Source: Spirosoma endbachense (lineage in GTDB: Bacteria > Bacteroidota > Bacteroidia > Cytophagales > Spirosomataceae). Taken from it: a DNA stretch of 64,000 nucleotides. Every line of letters starts with the position of its first letter. Within the stretch, counting starts at the first letter, position 1. Of this stretch, positions 44,548 to 52,117 are shown in pieces. The stretch is taken from contig NZ_CP045997.1 in assembly GCF_010233585.1 (NCBI RefSeq), positions 6,409,545 to 6,473,544 on the forward strand, given 5' to 3'. Both the position numbers and the translations under genes were made by a program. The notes beneath the pieces are model-generated. The model was not told the DNA's origin and made no database searches. It saw only the letters and a list, made by a program, of their open reading frames with translations.

Positions 44548-45342
44548 TTAGATGATTGATTGTATTGCTTTGTGAGCGTTGGCAATGGTGCGTTGTAGAT
44601 AGCTTTCCAAATACTTGCCTTTTCTGACTGCTAGGTCTGGACTAGTCCTTTCCAAGTGTTGACTAATTTCGATGTCGGTTTTACCTGCTCTGATGAGTCC
44701 ACAGGCTACACCAAAGTCTTGTTCACTACTGCTATTCTTGCTGGGGCTATGCTGATAGAGCGGCATACTATTTATTGCAGTTGTATTTTTATTGAGCACA
44801 GCCCCCCCACAGGGGTAAAAAGTTGACAGCCGGTTTGCGGCTCGACATAGCCGAACAAACGGAAACAATCCACTTTGTAAGCGGTACTTTTCTTTTCGAT
44901 TAGTGAAGCCTGGCAAACGCCCAACGTGATCCGGTTCTGCACTGGCAAGGTCTGCTCCTAATTGAATAGCTAGCGTTTGACAGGATACTTTAGCAATATC
45001 CCGGTTAGCTGGTATCGTTGGAAGAATTAGCCAAGCTTGATAGTTGGTGGGGCTAGTTTCAATCAGCAAACAGGGCTTAAGTCTAGCCAGCTCGCTTAAT
45101 GAATCGAAACTCAGATCATCAAGTAAGACGTATTGATAGCCAATTGGACGGGCATATATATCGAACCCCTTGCTATTCTTATCCCGCAAATAGCGGACGG
45201 TTTCAGATTTTGCTAACTGATCGGGCGTATAGTCCACCCAAAAACCTTCATCGGTCAATCGATTCTTAAGCTGCACCTTATAACTAGCCGCATCGAAAAC
45301 GGACAGGTATCGTTCAATTGCTGTTTGAGTTAAGTTGCTCAT
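44548..45342 (-). CDS. RepB-like primase domain protein
   Basis: In this 264-residue protein the first 170 residues have the primase layout of plasmid RepB-type proteins: GFDIYARPIGYQYVLLDDLS with the metal-binding Asp pair, TSPTNYQAWLIL, and DHVGRLPGFTNRKEK. A linker follows (GAVLNKNTTAINSM), then a C-terminal helical part (FGVACGLIRAGKTDIEISQH). It would lay primers for replication of the element. Unusually, a 34-bp repeat lies inside the gene at the linker and its inverted copy sits just upstream of the start codon. Confidence 0.75.
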   Translation of the reverse strand: MSNLTQTAIERYLSVFDAASYKVQLKNRLTDEGFWVDYTPDQLAKSETVRYLRDKNSKGFDIYARPIGYQYVLLDDLSFDSLSELARLKPCLLIETSPTNYQAWLILPTIPANRDIAKVSCQTLAIQLGADLASAEPDHVGRLPGFTNRKEKYRLQSGLFPFVRLCRAANRLSTFYPCGGAVLNKNTTAINSMPLYQHSPSKNSSSEQDFGVACGLIRAGKTDIEISQHLERTSPDLAVRKGKYLESYLQRTIANAHKAIQSII

Positions 45343-45386
45343 AAGTCTTACTTTTTTACCCCTGTGGGGGGGCTGTGCTCAATAAA
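44788..45386. repeat. 34-bp perfect inverted repeats flanking the primase N-terminal coding part
   Basis: The repeat contains GAGCACAGCCCCCCCACAGG. One arm is 44788-44821, inside the primase gene; the other is 45353-45386, 11 bp ahead of its start codon. The arms are identical over all 34 positions and differ outside. The enclosed 531 bp could invert or the arms could pair in RNA. Confidence 0.85.
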
Positions 45387-45448
45387 TTCTTGTTAGCCTA
45401 ATCTTGGAATTTCGCAGTGACATAAATTCTGGAAAGTTTGGCCAACAC

Positions 45449-45521
45449 CTACATTTGCTACATTTCCTACATGATTGCCGTTTTTTTGATTTTTTGAATG
45501 TAGATCATGTAGAAAATGTAG
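45449..45521. repeat. Iteron-like array: three 9-bp repeats facing three inverted copies
   Basis: CTACATTTG, CTACATTTC and CTACATGAT follow at exact 9-bp steps (45449-45475). After 22 bp of T-rich DNA come ATGTAGATC, ATGTAGAAA and ATGTAG at the same step (45498-45521). The position between the two replication genes suggests a replication origin or an operator. Confidence 0.6.
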
Positions 45522-45596
45522 CTGTTAGGAAAAACTTTTTGAGTTGTCATTCGCACGCGATAGGTTTAGATAACTGATTGCATAACATGCATTTAG

Positions 45597-47027
45597 TTAA
45601 GGAAAAGGCTTGCTTGCATAGACGACATTGCCAATTGTCTGCCTTTTTACCTGTATATGGTTCTTTTCAAGCCTATCCTTGAAATTCTTGAGGTTCAAAA
45701 AGGCAAATCCAGAAATAGTACAAAAAGCCTTGTAATGTTCGTAGATGCTTTGAAGTGATAAATAACTTACAGAAGGCTGGTAGTTTTCTTCCATTAAAAA
45801 GACTGCCACAGTGTCGGCTTCCTGCCGGTATTTAGCCAAGACTTGACTAGCCTTTTCGCTATGTGTAAACCGTTTATTGGCTAGCAGTCGATTCATACCG
45901 CTTAAGATCCAGTTAAACACACCTGACAGTTCTCTCTGGATAATCTTTGTGGGTAATTCAGGGTCTTTCTGCTCATCAGTAATGGTCACCTCAAAGGGTA
46001 CGATCAGGAACCGGCGAAAAAAAGCTTCGGAGTGCTCAACCTCTTTAGGTAGAGTATTACAGTTGAACATAAGCTTGGCGTAATCCCGCATAATAAAGGG
46101 ATCTCGATACAAGAGCTTGGCTTCAACGGGTTCGCCTGATGCGAGTTGCTTGAACACATCACTCTCTAGGCTCCCTTTAATCTCACTGCCATAATTGAGA
46201 AGCTTATCAGCTAGCTTAGCGCGGTGGGCTTCGTTACTTAAACTTTGCAAGGAATAATTCGAAACATTTTGTCCACCCAATAGGGCATTCACTACTTCAA
46301 AAAACACCGATTTACCATTTGAGCCAGTACCATAAAGCAGTAAGACCTTTTCTAGTTTTAGATGTCGGATGAAGACATAGCCGATATATTCGGCTAGGAG
46401 AGATTGTAAATCGGTATCAGGCAGAACCGTGTCCAAATAGCGTTGAAAAATGGGCGCTTTGGCGTTTGCTTGATAAGCGAAAGAGAGCTGATAGGTTAGA
46501 AAGTCTGCTTTATCATGAGGTCGAAGGCGCTGACTGTCTGGGGTAATCTCGTACGTACCATTCTGCATATTGATCAGGACGGTTTGAGGAGATTGCGGAA
46601 GGACAGGGAAATGGCTAGATGAAAGAAACTGGCGATAAAGACGGTCACGAAATTCATAATGGCGTGAGTTGAACTTATCCACGCCCATTTTTTCGGAAGT
46701 TCTACTTAACAGATCCTGTATTTCGTTCTCTTCAGTTACCTGCCAGAAGGCCCTATTATAGAGATAGACAATTCCGTTCCGTCTGCACAAGGCATAACCG
46801 TTAACCTGGGCTTGAGCGAGCAAGTGTTCTACGGTACATATTAAGTAATGCTTTTGGGTAAGTTTACGGTCGGGATCTTCCACAAATACAGGTCCAGCCA
46901 AGTGCCTAAAGTCTGCCTTTTTAATAGTAGCTAATACTTTGGAAAAGATCAGATGAGGCTCCTCAATTGGAAACGACTGATTACTATCTATCAATGGGTT
47001 AGGTTGCACTGTAATGACATTGTTCAT
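45597..47027 (-). CDS. P4-family phage/plasmid primase-helicase
   Basis: This 476-residue SF3-type helicase is of the P4/D5 group, which opens the origin of satellites and plasmids. An N-terminal D5-like part (FWQVTEENEIQDLL) precedes the Walker A loop LYGTGSNGKSVFFE (231-244). Walker B and sensor segments are AKLMFNCNTLPKE and FFRRFLIVPFEVT. The C-terminus has a small winged-helix-like part (LKNFKDRLEKNHIQVKRQT). It is shorter than P4 alpha because the primase domain is absent, and the separate RepB-like gene just downstream may supply it. Confidence 0.85.
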   Translation of the reverse strand: MNNVITVQPNPLIDSNQSFPIEEPHLIFSKVLATIKKADFRHLAGPVFVEDPDRKLTQKHYLICTVEHLLAQAQVNGYALCRRNGIVYLYNRAFWQVTEENEIQDLLSRTSEKMGVDKFNSRHYEFRDRLYRQFLSSSHFPVLPQSPQTVLINMQNGTYEITPDSQRLRPHDKADFLTYQLSFAYQANAKAPIFQRYLDTVLPDTDLQSLLAEYIGYVFIRHLKLEKVLLLYGTGSNGKSVFFEVVNALLGGQNVSNYSLQSLSNEAHRAKLADKLLNYGSEIKGSLESDVFKQLASGEPVEAKLLYRDPFIMRDYAKLMFNCNTLPKEVEHSEAFFRRFLIVPFEVTITDEQKDPELPTKIIQRELSGVFNWILSGMNRLLANKRFTHSEKASQVLAKYRQEADTVAVFLMEENYQPSVSYLSLQSIYEHYKAFCTISGFAFLNLKNFKDRLEKNHIQVKRQTIGNVVYASKPFP

Positions 47028-47065
47028 ATCTTTGTCGGGTATTAACTGATAGGTTAATTATGTAC

Positions 47066-47100
47066 AAAGCCGCTTGCGAGTCTAGAACGCAAGCGGCTTT
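47066..47100. terminator. Stem-loop between the 95-aa gene and the P4-type helicase gene
   Basis: AAAGCCGCTTGCG pairs with CGCAAGCGGCTTT across 9 nt. T-runs are stronger on the plus strand (TTTTTTATT) than on the minus. Confidence 0.65.
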
Positions 47101-47101
47101 T

Positions 47102-47389
47102 TTATTGGCCTATGAACATGGCTTCGAACATATCTTGTAGTTCGTAGAGCTGGCTAATCATTTGCCGGTATTGCATTAACTCATCTTTTTCCATTGCAGG
47201 AACATTAGTAGCTAAATGACGAATAGCATCTCCAACAATAATCCCTAATCCAAGTGGTGTATTGCGGTGCTCATTATCAGCCAATTCAAACATGGCAGTA
47301 ATCATAGGTTCAATGTTAATTGACATACCTGTTTTTGGGTGAGGAAATAGGAGTGGTGTGTTGCCATTACACTTATAGTAATTATTCAT
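47102..47389 (-). CDS. Hypothetical protein, 95 aa
   Basis: This small soluble protein contains GMSINIEPMITAMFELADNE and a helical C-terminus (ELMQYRQMISQLYELQDMFE). No known motif. It sits between the HTH gene and the helicase gene in the replication part of the element, framed by two hairpins. A regulatory or replication-accessory role is likely from context only. Confidence 0.5.
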   Translation of the reverse strand: MNNYYKCNGNTPLLFPHPKTGMSINIEPMITAMFELADNEHRNTPLGLGIIVGDAIRHLATNVPAMEKDELMQYRQMISQLYELQDMFEAMFIGQ

Positions 47390-47430
47390 ACATTTGGAGA
47401 GATAGAGGGGTGAAGCTTCGGTTTTACTCT

Positions 47431-47457
47431 AACCCGGCTGGTAGAAACAGCCGGGTT
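47431..47457 (+). terminator. Terminator-like hairpin with plus-strand T-run
   Basis: AACCCGGCTG pairs with CAGCCGGGTT and is followed by TTTTTA on the plus strand. No plus-strand gene precedes it, so it may end an antisense or small RNA, or act in the leader of the 95-residue gene on the minus strand. The rest of the gap up to the HTH gene (to 47733) shows no gene. Confidence 0.55.
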
Positions 47458-47733
47458 TTTTATTGTAAAGCCATGAACTAGTACTTAGTCCAAGTGCTTG
47501 CTTAATGATGGAAAACAAACTAATAGGGATAAGGCAACGCCTTACATAGAACATATAGACCTTCTGTCTTTGCCATCAGCTAGCAAAACGCGTTGTTAAT
47601 ACCCTGTTAAACTGGAAGTGGATAGGAGTTAATAGGCTAAGTATATAGCCTTACTTGGTAGAAGAGTATAAGGGAATGGCTCAAAATCAGCACATGGATT
47701 TATCACCAATACGTGTTGTGAAGAATGAACTGT

Positions 47734-48015
47734 TTACGATTCTTTAGGGTAACCTCTCCTCATAAAGTCTTCTACGTCAGCCCGTTTGATCCAAACAGAA
47801 CGAGTTTTTTTATCTGGTACAGAATGAGGGCGTGATACAGGGAAAGCGCCATCGTTTACTAATTGCCAGAAACGGGTTTTTCCAAGCTTGAATATGCGTT
47901 GTACATCATTTGGAGTGAGCCACTCATCGGGTTGAGCAGCTAGAAGCAGATCCAATTTTTCATTGATCTGTTCAAGAAGGGGGGCGTTAGAAAACATACG
48001 TTCGATGTGGTTCAA
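47734..48015 (-). CDS. Excisionase-like HTH protein (HTH_17/AlpA type)
   Basis: This 93-residue protein has a N-terminal helix, then the winged HTH LTPNDVQRIFKLGKTRFWQL and VNDGAFPVSRPHS. A basic wing follows (KKTRSVWIKRADVEDFMRRG). The pattern is that of excisionase/AlpA proteins, which bend attachment-site DNA or activate satellite genes. The position next to the recombinase genes fits this. Confidence 0.8.
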   Translation of the reverse strand: MNHIERMFSNAPLLEQINEKLDLLLAAQPDEWLTPNDVQRIFKLGKTRFWQLVNDGAFPVSRPHSVPDKKTRSVWIKRADVEDFMRRGYPKES

Positions 48016-48087
48016 TAGAACTTACCAACGCAAGTAATAAAAAAAATAGTAATAAAAATATTTGTGACTATTTTTTTATAGAAGCCA

Positions 48088-48888
48088 TTACAATGGTCTT
48101 TCCATAAAGTATAGAGTAGTTGGCTTTAATAATTGTAAAATAGCTGGTATCATATTTTCTATAAAATCCTTATCAGGCCCATTATACTTTTCTCTCCAAA
48201 TGGTGACAAATTCTCCATCAATCCAGTCACATCGATAAATGCCTAAAGGAAAAACACTTCGGAAGATCCCTTTTTGATAGTGTGTTGCCAAAAACGAATA
48301 ATTGGCTAATGCGAGTTCGTAACTCGGGGTTGGCTCTTTTACAATTTTAGAAATGTTTTCATAGATATATTTTGCTTCGAGTCTATCCCAATCAATTAAT
48401 TTTGCAAAGTAACTTCTCTCTTTATGATCTACTACAGTCTTATCAAAAACTAAGCATCCTAATAGAATTTCTTTAAGAGACGATTCTATTAAGTCATCCA
48501 ACTCCTTTTGCTCATGTAAGTTTCTTTCTGTACCCCATAAAATTCCATTATAAACAATTCTGTTAGATAAATCTAAGGCATTATAATCTATTAAGTCCTG
48601 TGCTGTATTAGTTTGAATTGTTTGTACTGTTTTTTTTATGATCCTTTCTTCTTCGAGGAATAATGATTTATTATTTTCTATAAAAATTTCGAACTCAGCA
48701 TCAGATGTATAGAGATTGGTTAAACTCTTGAAATGCCTAGTTTGAGAGTTTGCAGTAACCTGCACGTAAATTGGATACAGCAACTTGTCATCATTACTCT
48801 TTGCTTTTAGCTTTTTATTTAAGTAAAAACGCACAGATACCTTTTTATCAAATTTGTGCTTTTTATACTTTCGTTTTGTACGTTCCAT
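48088..48888 (-). CDS. Orphan integrase-arm-like protein, 266 aa
   Basis: The first 60 residues (KVSVRFYLNKKLKAKSNDDK and LLYPIYVQVTANSQTRHFKS) resemble the arm-binding domain that opens Bacteroidota tyrosine recombinases. The remaining 200 residues lack the R..HxxR..Y catalytic residues and do not look like a core-binding domain. It lies between the true integrase and the excisionase-like gene. It could compete for arm sites or be a directionality factor; this is inference from layout. Confidence 0.5.
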   Translation of the reverse strand: MERTKRKYKKHKFDKKVSVRFYLNKKLKAKSNDDKLLYPIYVQVTANSQTRHFKSLTNLYTSDAEFEIFIENNKSLFLEEERIIKKTVQTIQTNTAQDLIDYNALDLSNRIVYNGILWGTERNLHEQKELDDLIESSLKEILLGCLVFDKTVVDHKERSYFAKLIDWDRLEAKYIYENISKIVKEPTPSYELALANYSFLATHYQKGIFRSVFPLGIYRCDWIDGEFVTIWREKYNGPDKDFIENMIPAILQLLKPTTLYFMERPL

Positions 48889-48963
48889 TCTGATGCAAAA
48901 TGATTAAATATATTCTACAAGTAGGATCATAAATCACGCGATGGCTCTATATATGATCCCGCA

Positions 48964-49027
48964 AAAAGTGATGCTAGAGCTTACACGTGGATTACATAAT
49001 CCACGTGTAAGCTCTAGCATCACTTTT
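48964..49027. terminator. 31-bp perfect stem-loop at the integrase stop codon
   Basis: The arm AAAAGTGATGCTAGAGCTTA continues for 11 more bases; both arms are identical complements around a 2-nt centre. It includes the integrase stop codon. Probable strong terminator isolating the integrase transcript. Confidence 0.85.
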
Positions 49028-50231
49028 GATAAGAATTAGGCCACTTAATAGCTCGTAAGGCGGTTTCAATTGCATGGCCTGACGTATGTACATATCCCAT
49101 TGTGGTCTGTATATCCGAGTGTTGAGCCAGCTCCTTAACCATTGGCGTTGGTAAGACGGTTGATAGATAGGTAAGGCCAGAATGCCGGGCAGTATGAAAC
49201 GTAACCGCCTTAGTAATTCCGGCCATTCGAATAACCTCTTTAAGATGTTTATTCATTTTCACATGAGACCGTCTAAAGAAAGGTTGTGAATCCGTACGTG
49301 AATAGGTTATTAGTATTCGCTCTGGCTTGCTGTGTCCGTCAGCAGTTGGAAACAATAGCCCAAGCGGTAAACGAGCTTCCTTTTTAGATTTTTGCGTTAC
49401 AAATTCAAGCAGTATGCCCTCATTAGTTTGCAAGATGTGTTTGCGACTAATCCGGGTAATATCGCTGATCCGTAGTGAGGTATAAAAGGCAAACAAAAAG
49501 GCATCACGGTAAAAGGTTAAATGCTGGTTTTCTTCCGTAAATATTAACCGTTCGATTCGCTCGATTTCTTCAATTTGTAAGGCTACCTTATTGACTCGGG
49601 CTTTCTTTGGCCTAAAGTCGTTATAAGGGTTCTGTTGGGGTAAAAAAAGTCCTTTGCGTTCGGCATTGTCCAGGCATTTCTTGATTGCTTGATGATACTT
49701 ATAGATATAATTGGCTCCAAGCCGAAGAGTGGTCTTTAGGTGGAAGTCAAACCGTTCTATAAAGTCCAGAGTTAACGTATCAAATTCCAGATCGTTACCC
49801 GCGTTAAATTCATGCAAGCGCGTCAATACTAATTGAGAATGTTGAAAGGCCCGGTAAGACAGCTCGGGCTTTCTGCGTTGCAACTGCTCCCGATAGTGGC
49901 TTGAAAAGGTGGCCTTCGCTTTATTAGGCTGATTAGCAGCCTTTAGCATCAAGTCAAAATCTTTCAGAGTAAACGCCTGTTTGTATTGACTCTCAAACAG
50001 GGTTTCAAAATCGCTCAGATCCGTTATCTGCTTACGAACTTTACTCATGTGAGTAGGATTCTTCAGCTCATCTTTACGAAAATCCCAGTCCTCTTTTCTG
50101 ACTTTAAAGCCTGTTGCAAAATACCGTCGCAAGCCATTTTGATAGGCTTCAATAACAACGGGTGCTTTACCGTCTTTAGTGGTCTGTTTACGGCGGTTGA
50201 ACAGAAGTCGATACCTTACTTTGTGCGTCAT
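49020..50231 (-). CDS. int: Tyrosine recombinase (integrase) of the element
   Basis: This 403-residue site-specific recombinase uses the MTHKVRYRLLFNRR start; a TTG 42 bp upstream is less likely. The arm-binding domain is at the N-terminus, a SAM-like core-binding domain in the middle (LTLDFIERFDFHLKTTLRLG), and the catalytic domain contains SLRISDI (Arg), FHTARHS (HxxR), LAQHSDIQTTMGYVH (His and Tyr nucleophile). All five catalytic positions are visible. It is divided from tRNA-Arg by about 200 bp containing an arm-site copy. It should catalyse integration at the tRNA 3' end. Confidence 0.92.
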   Translation of the reverse strand: MTHKVRYRLLFNRRKQTTKDGKAPVVIEAYQNGLRRYFATGFKVRKEDWDFRKDELKNPTHMSKVRKQITDLSDFETLFESQYKQAFTLKDFDLMLKAANQPNKAKATFSSHYREQLQRRKPELSYRAFQHSQLVLTRLHEFNAGNDLEFDTLTLDFIERFDFHLKTTLRLGANYIYKYHQAIKKCLDNAERKGLFLPQQNPYNDFRPKKARVNKVALQIEEIERIERLIFTEENQHLTFYRDAFLFAFYTSLRISDITRISRKHILQTNEGILLEFVTQKSKKEARLPLGLLFPTADGHSKPERILITYSRTDSQPFFRRSHVKMNKHLKEVIRMAGITKAVTFHTARHSGLTYLSTVLPTPMVKELAQHSDIQTTMGYVHTSGHAIETALRAIKWPNSYQK

Positions 50232-50289
50232 GGCAAACTGATTGTTTGGTTTGCACCAAACATCTACCGACAACGGCCCAAAAAAATGC

Positions 50290-50305
50290 GTATCAAAACT
50301 GTATC
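50290..50305 (+). promoter_or_regulatory. Recombinase arm-type site candidate, right
   Basis: Identical copy of GTATCAAAACTGTATC found at the left end, same orientation, upstream of the integrase start. Confidence 0.5.
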
Positions 50306-50382
50306 AAACCCAACGAACCGTAATGAACTATAGAGGGTTCGAAATGGTTCGCTAGCACACTCTAATATGCTCTTATTCAACA

Positions 50383-50419
50383 AATAAGGCTTATAAATCG
50401 CTGATTTATAAGCCTTATT
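50383..50419 (-). terminator. Element-supplied terminator for tRNA-Arg
   Basis: A 17-bp stem (AATAAGGCTTATAAATC and complement, 3-nt loop) begins 14 bp past the tRNA 3' end, on the element side, with TTTGTTG following on the minus strand. It would replace the native terminator lost by the insertion. Confidence 0.65.
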
Positions 50420-50431
50420 GAAATTTACTCA

Positions 50432-50446
50432 GTGCTCCCGAAGGGA
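50432..50446. other. Attachment site, tRNA copy
   Basis: GTGCTCCCGAAGGGA forms the acceptor and T-stem end of tRNA-Arg and equals the free copy at the other end of the element. Confidence 0.85.
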
Positions 50447-50504
50447 TTCGAACCCCTATCGTCGGTACCGGAAACCGAAATTCTATCCATTGAACTACGG
50501 AAGC
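50433..50504 (-). tRNA. tRNA-Arg (anticodon CCG)
   Basis: The acceptor stem GCTTCCG pairs with CGGGAGC (one G-T). The D-arm is GTTC...GAAT, the anticodon stem TCGGT/ACCGA holds the loop TTCCGGT giving anticodon CCG, which reads CGG. The T-arm has TTCGAAT. The CCA end is not encoded. It is the integration target of the adjacent element and is regenerated intact. Confidence 0.93.
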
Positions 50505-50679
50505 AGGATTTCCCTATTTGGGAGTGCAAATATACTAGCTTTTGCGCTAATAACGCAAGTGGATCTCTAAGATGATTTAATAGGAGAACAATTAGACCTG
50601 TATGCAACCTGTCTTTCTTCGCTGTGTATTAGGCGATTTTTTGTGCAATGAGCTATAAATGAGCGCATAATAGTTACTG

Positions 50680-51831
50680 CTAGGTTTTCTCTTCGATCTC
50701 ACCAATCTTTTTGGCCCGTTTAGGCAAATGCTCTGCCAATTGCTGGAAGTTCTTAATGGGTGGGCGGGGTTTTTCGGCTTCACCGATCAGGAATCCATAA
50801 GGATTTAGCGATTCGACCGCATCAAAAATAACTTTTAGAATGGCCGTCATCGGTAAAGCCAGAACAAGACCAGGAAATCCCCACACATTTTCCCACAAAA
50901 TGAGCACAATAATGGCTGCCAATGGATTGATACTTACTTTCGAACCGACAATGTAAGGTGTAATAAAATTGCCTTCCAGAGTCTGGACAAATAGAAAAAC
51001 ACCAATCACACCCAGTGCTTTCAGGGGATTATCTTCCGTAACGAGCGCATAAGCTGCTGGTAGAAGCGAGCCTAGTGAAATGCCAAAGTAAGGGATGAGG
51101 ACCAGACAGGCTCCGAAGAAGCCAAAGAAAATAGCATAATCGATACCCAGAATAAGCAGCCCCACGGTCATCAATGTGCCAATGATCAGAATGACAAGCA
51201 CCAACCCGGCAAGGTAGTCTTTCACAACATTATAAATGCCACTTAGCACGGCATCGATCTTCGACCGTCGCGTACCATTAAATACTCTGTAAAAAAACGA
51301 CCGGAAAAAGTCGCGGTAGAGCAGAAAGAAGAAAATAAATAATAATACCAGAAAAACATCCGTCAGGGTGCTGGTTGTGGCTAAGAGTGTACTGGTCAGA
51401 ATAGTGCCCCCTTCAGACAGCGCCTGATTCAGGTATTTCCGGACTTCATTGACTTGTCGCTGACGGTCGATATTCAGGCGTTCATCGGCGTAGGTTTGAA
51501 GTTGAGCCAGATACTCATTGCCACGCTTGATTAATTGGGGTATTACTTCCGCAAAACTGCTGATCTGCATTGAGACGGCGTAAAGAATGCCGACAATAAC
51601 GGCCAGTGTCAGGATTAAACACAACGTAATGGCTAGTATACGAGGCACCCGCCAATTTTCGAGCCGTTGTGCTAATGGAAAGAGGAGAACAGAGAAGAGA
51701 ATTGCGAAGACCAGGGGAATCAGTAATCCCTGTAGGGCATGCAATCCGTAAATAATGATAACTAATGACAGTAATACGCAGGCAATTTTAGCGTATGAGG
51801 GGAGCTTAACCTCCCGTGCGCGAGTATCCAT
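50680..51831 (-). CDS. AI-2E family transporter (TqsA/PerM-like)
   Basis: This 383-residue inner-membrane protein has eight predicted helices. It opens with two (IACVLLSLVIIIYGLHALQG; LLIPLVFAILFSVLLFP), then a coiled segment (RQRQVNEVRKYLNQAL), then FGACLVLIPYFGISLGSLLP and the family ending ILWENVWGFPGLVLALPMTA. Members export autoinducer-2 or exchange sodium and protons; which applies here is unknown. It is monocistronic, upstream of tRNA-Arg on the same strand. Confidence 0.88.
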   Translation of the reverse strand: MDTRAREVKLPSYAKIACVLLSLVIIIYGLHALQGLLIPLVFAILFSVLLFPLAQRLENWRVPRILAITLCLILTLAVIVGILYAVSMQISSFAEVIPQLIKRGNEYLAQLQTYADERLNIDRQRQVNEVRKYLNQALSEGGTILTSTLLATTSTLTDVFLVLLFIFFFLLYRDFFRSFFYRVFNGTRRSKIDAVLSGIYNVVKDYLAGLVLVILIIGTLMTVGLLILGIDYAIFFGFFGACLVLIPYFGISLGSLLPAAYALVTEDNPLKALGVIGVFLFVQTLEGNFITPYIVGSKVSINPLAAIIVLILWENVWGFPGLVLALPMTAILKVIFDAVESLNPYGFLIGEAEKPRPPIKNFQQLAEHLPKRAKKIGEIEEKT

Positions 51832-52117
51832 GATGCTGCATAAACGCTATTTAGAGACTAATCGTTATTTTCTTTTTGTGAATCGATAAATTAATGAGGA
51901 GCTAACTGATTTTCAACAGCTTTGTTTCTTAAGCGGTATGGCGTAACGTAGAAGGCTAATCGACTAGAAGTCAGTTACTAGGTAAGCGTAAAAAAGTTTG
52001 TTGGCTTGTTAAATTATTGTTAAGTATGTGTTCCTTAGGCGTAACGTTGTGGATAAGCCACGTAACTTCGGGGCAGCCTAAGCTAAAAATAGGCTTTTCT
52101 CACCAACTCTGCTTCAC

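Larger units (their letters stand above)
34856..50446. mobile_element. 15.6-kb integrative element in tRNA-Arg(CCG), satellite-like
   Basis: The element is bounded by a 15-bp direct repeat (GTGCTCCCGAAGGGA): one copy is the tRNA 3' end, the other is free. The tyrosine recombinase gene lies next to the tRNA, followed inward by an integrase-arm-like protein, an excisionase-like HTH, a P4-type primase/helicase, a RepB-type primase and cargo. Composition is clearly more AT-rich than the chromosome, most strongly in the methyltransferase operon. There is no relaxase, no coupling protein and no structural phage gene, so it cannot be a complete phage or conjugative element. A phage satellite, or an integrated plasmid-like replicon, fits best. 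Confidence 0.85.

Noticed and set aside
45449..45521. Hairpin considered as a terminator of the helicase gene
   Set aside because: There is no T-run on the minus strand, and the exact 9-bp periodicity fits iterons or an operator better.
50425..50607. 60-residue minus-strand frame at tRNA-Arg
   Set aside because: It overlaps the whole tRNA and is only open by chance.
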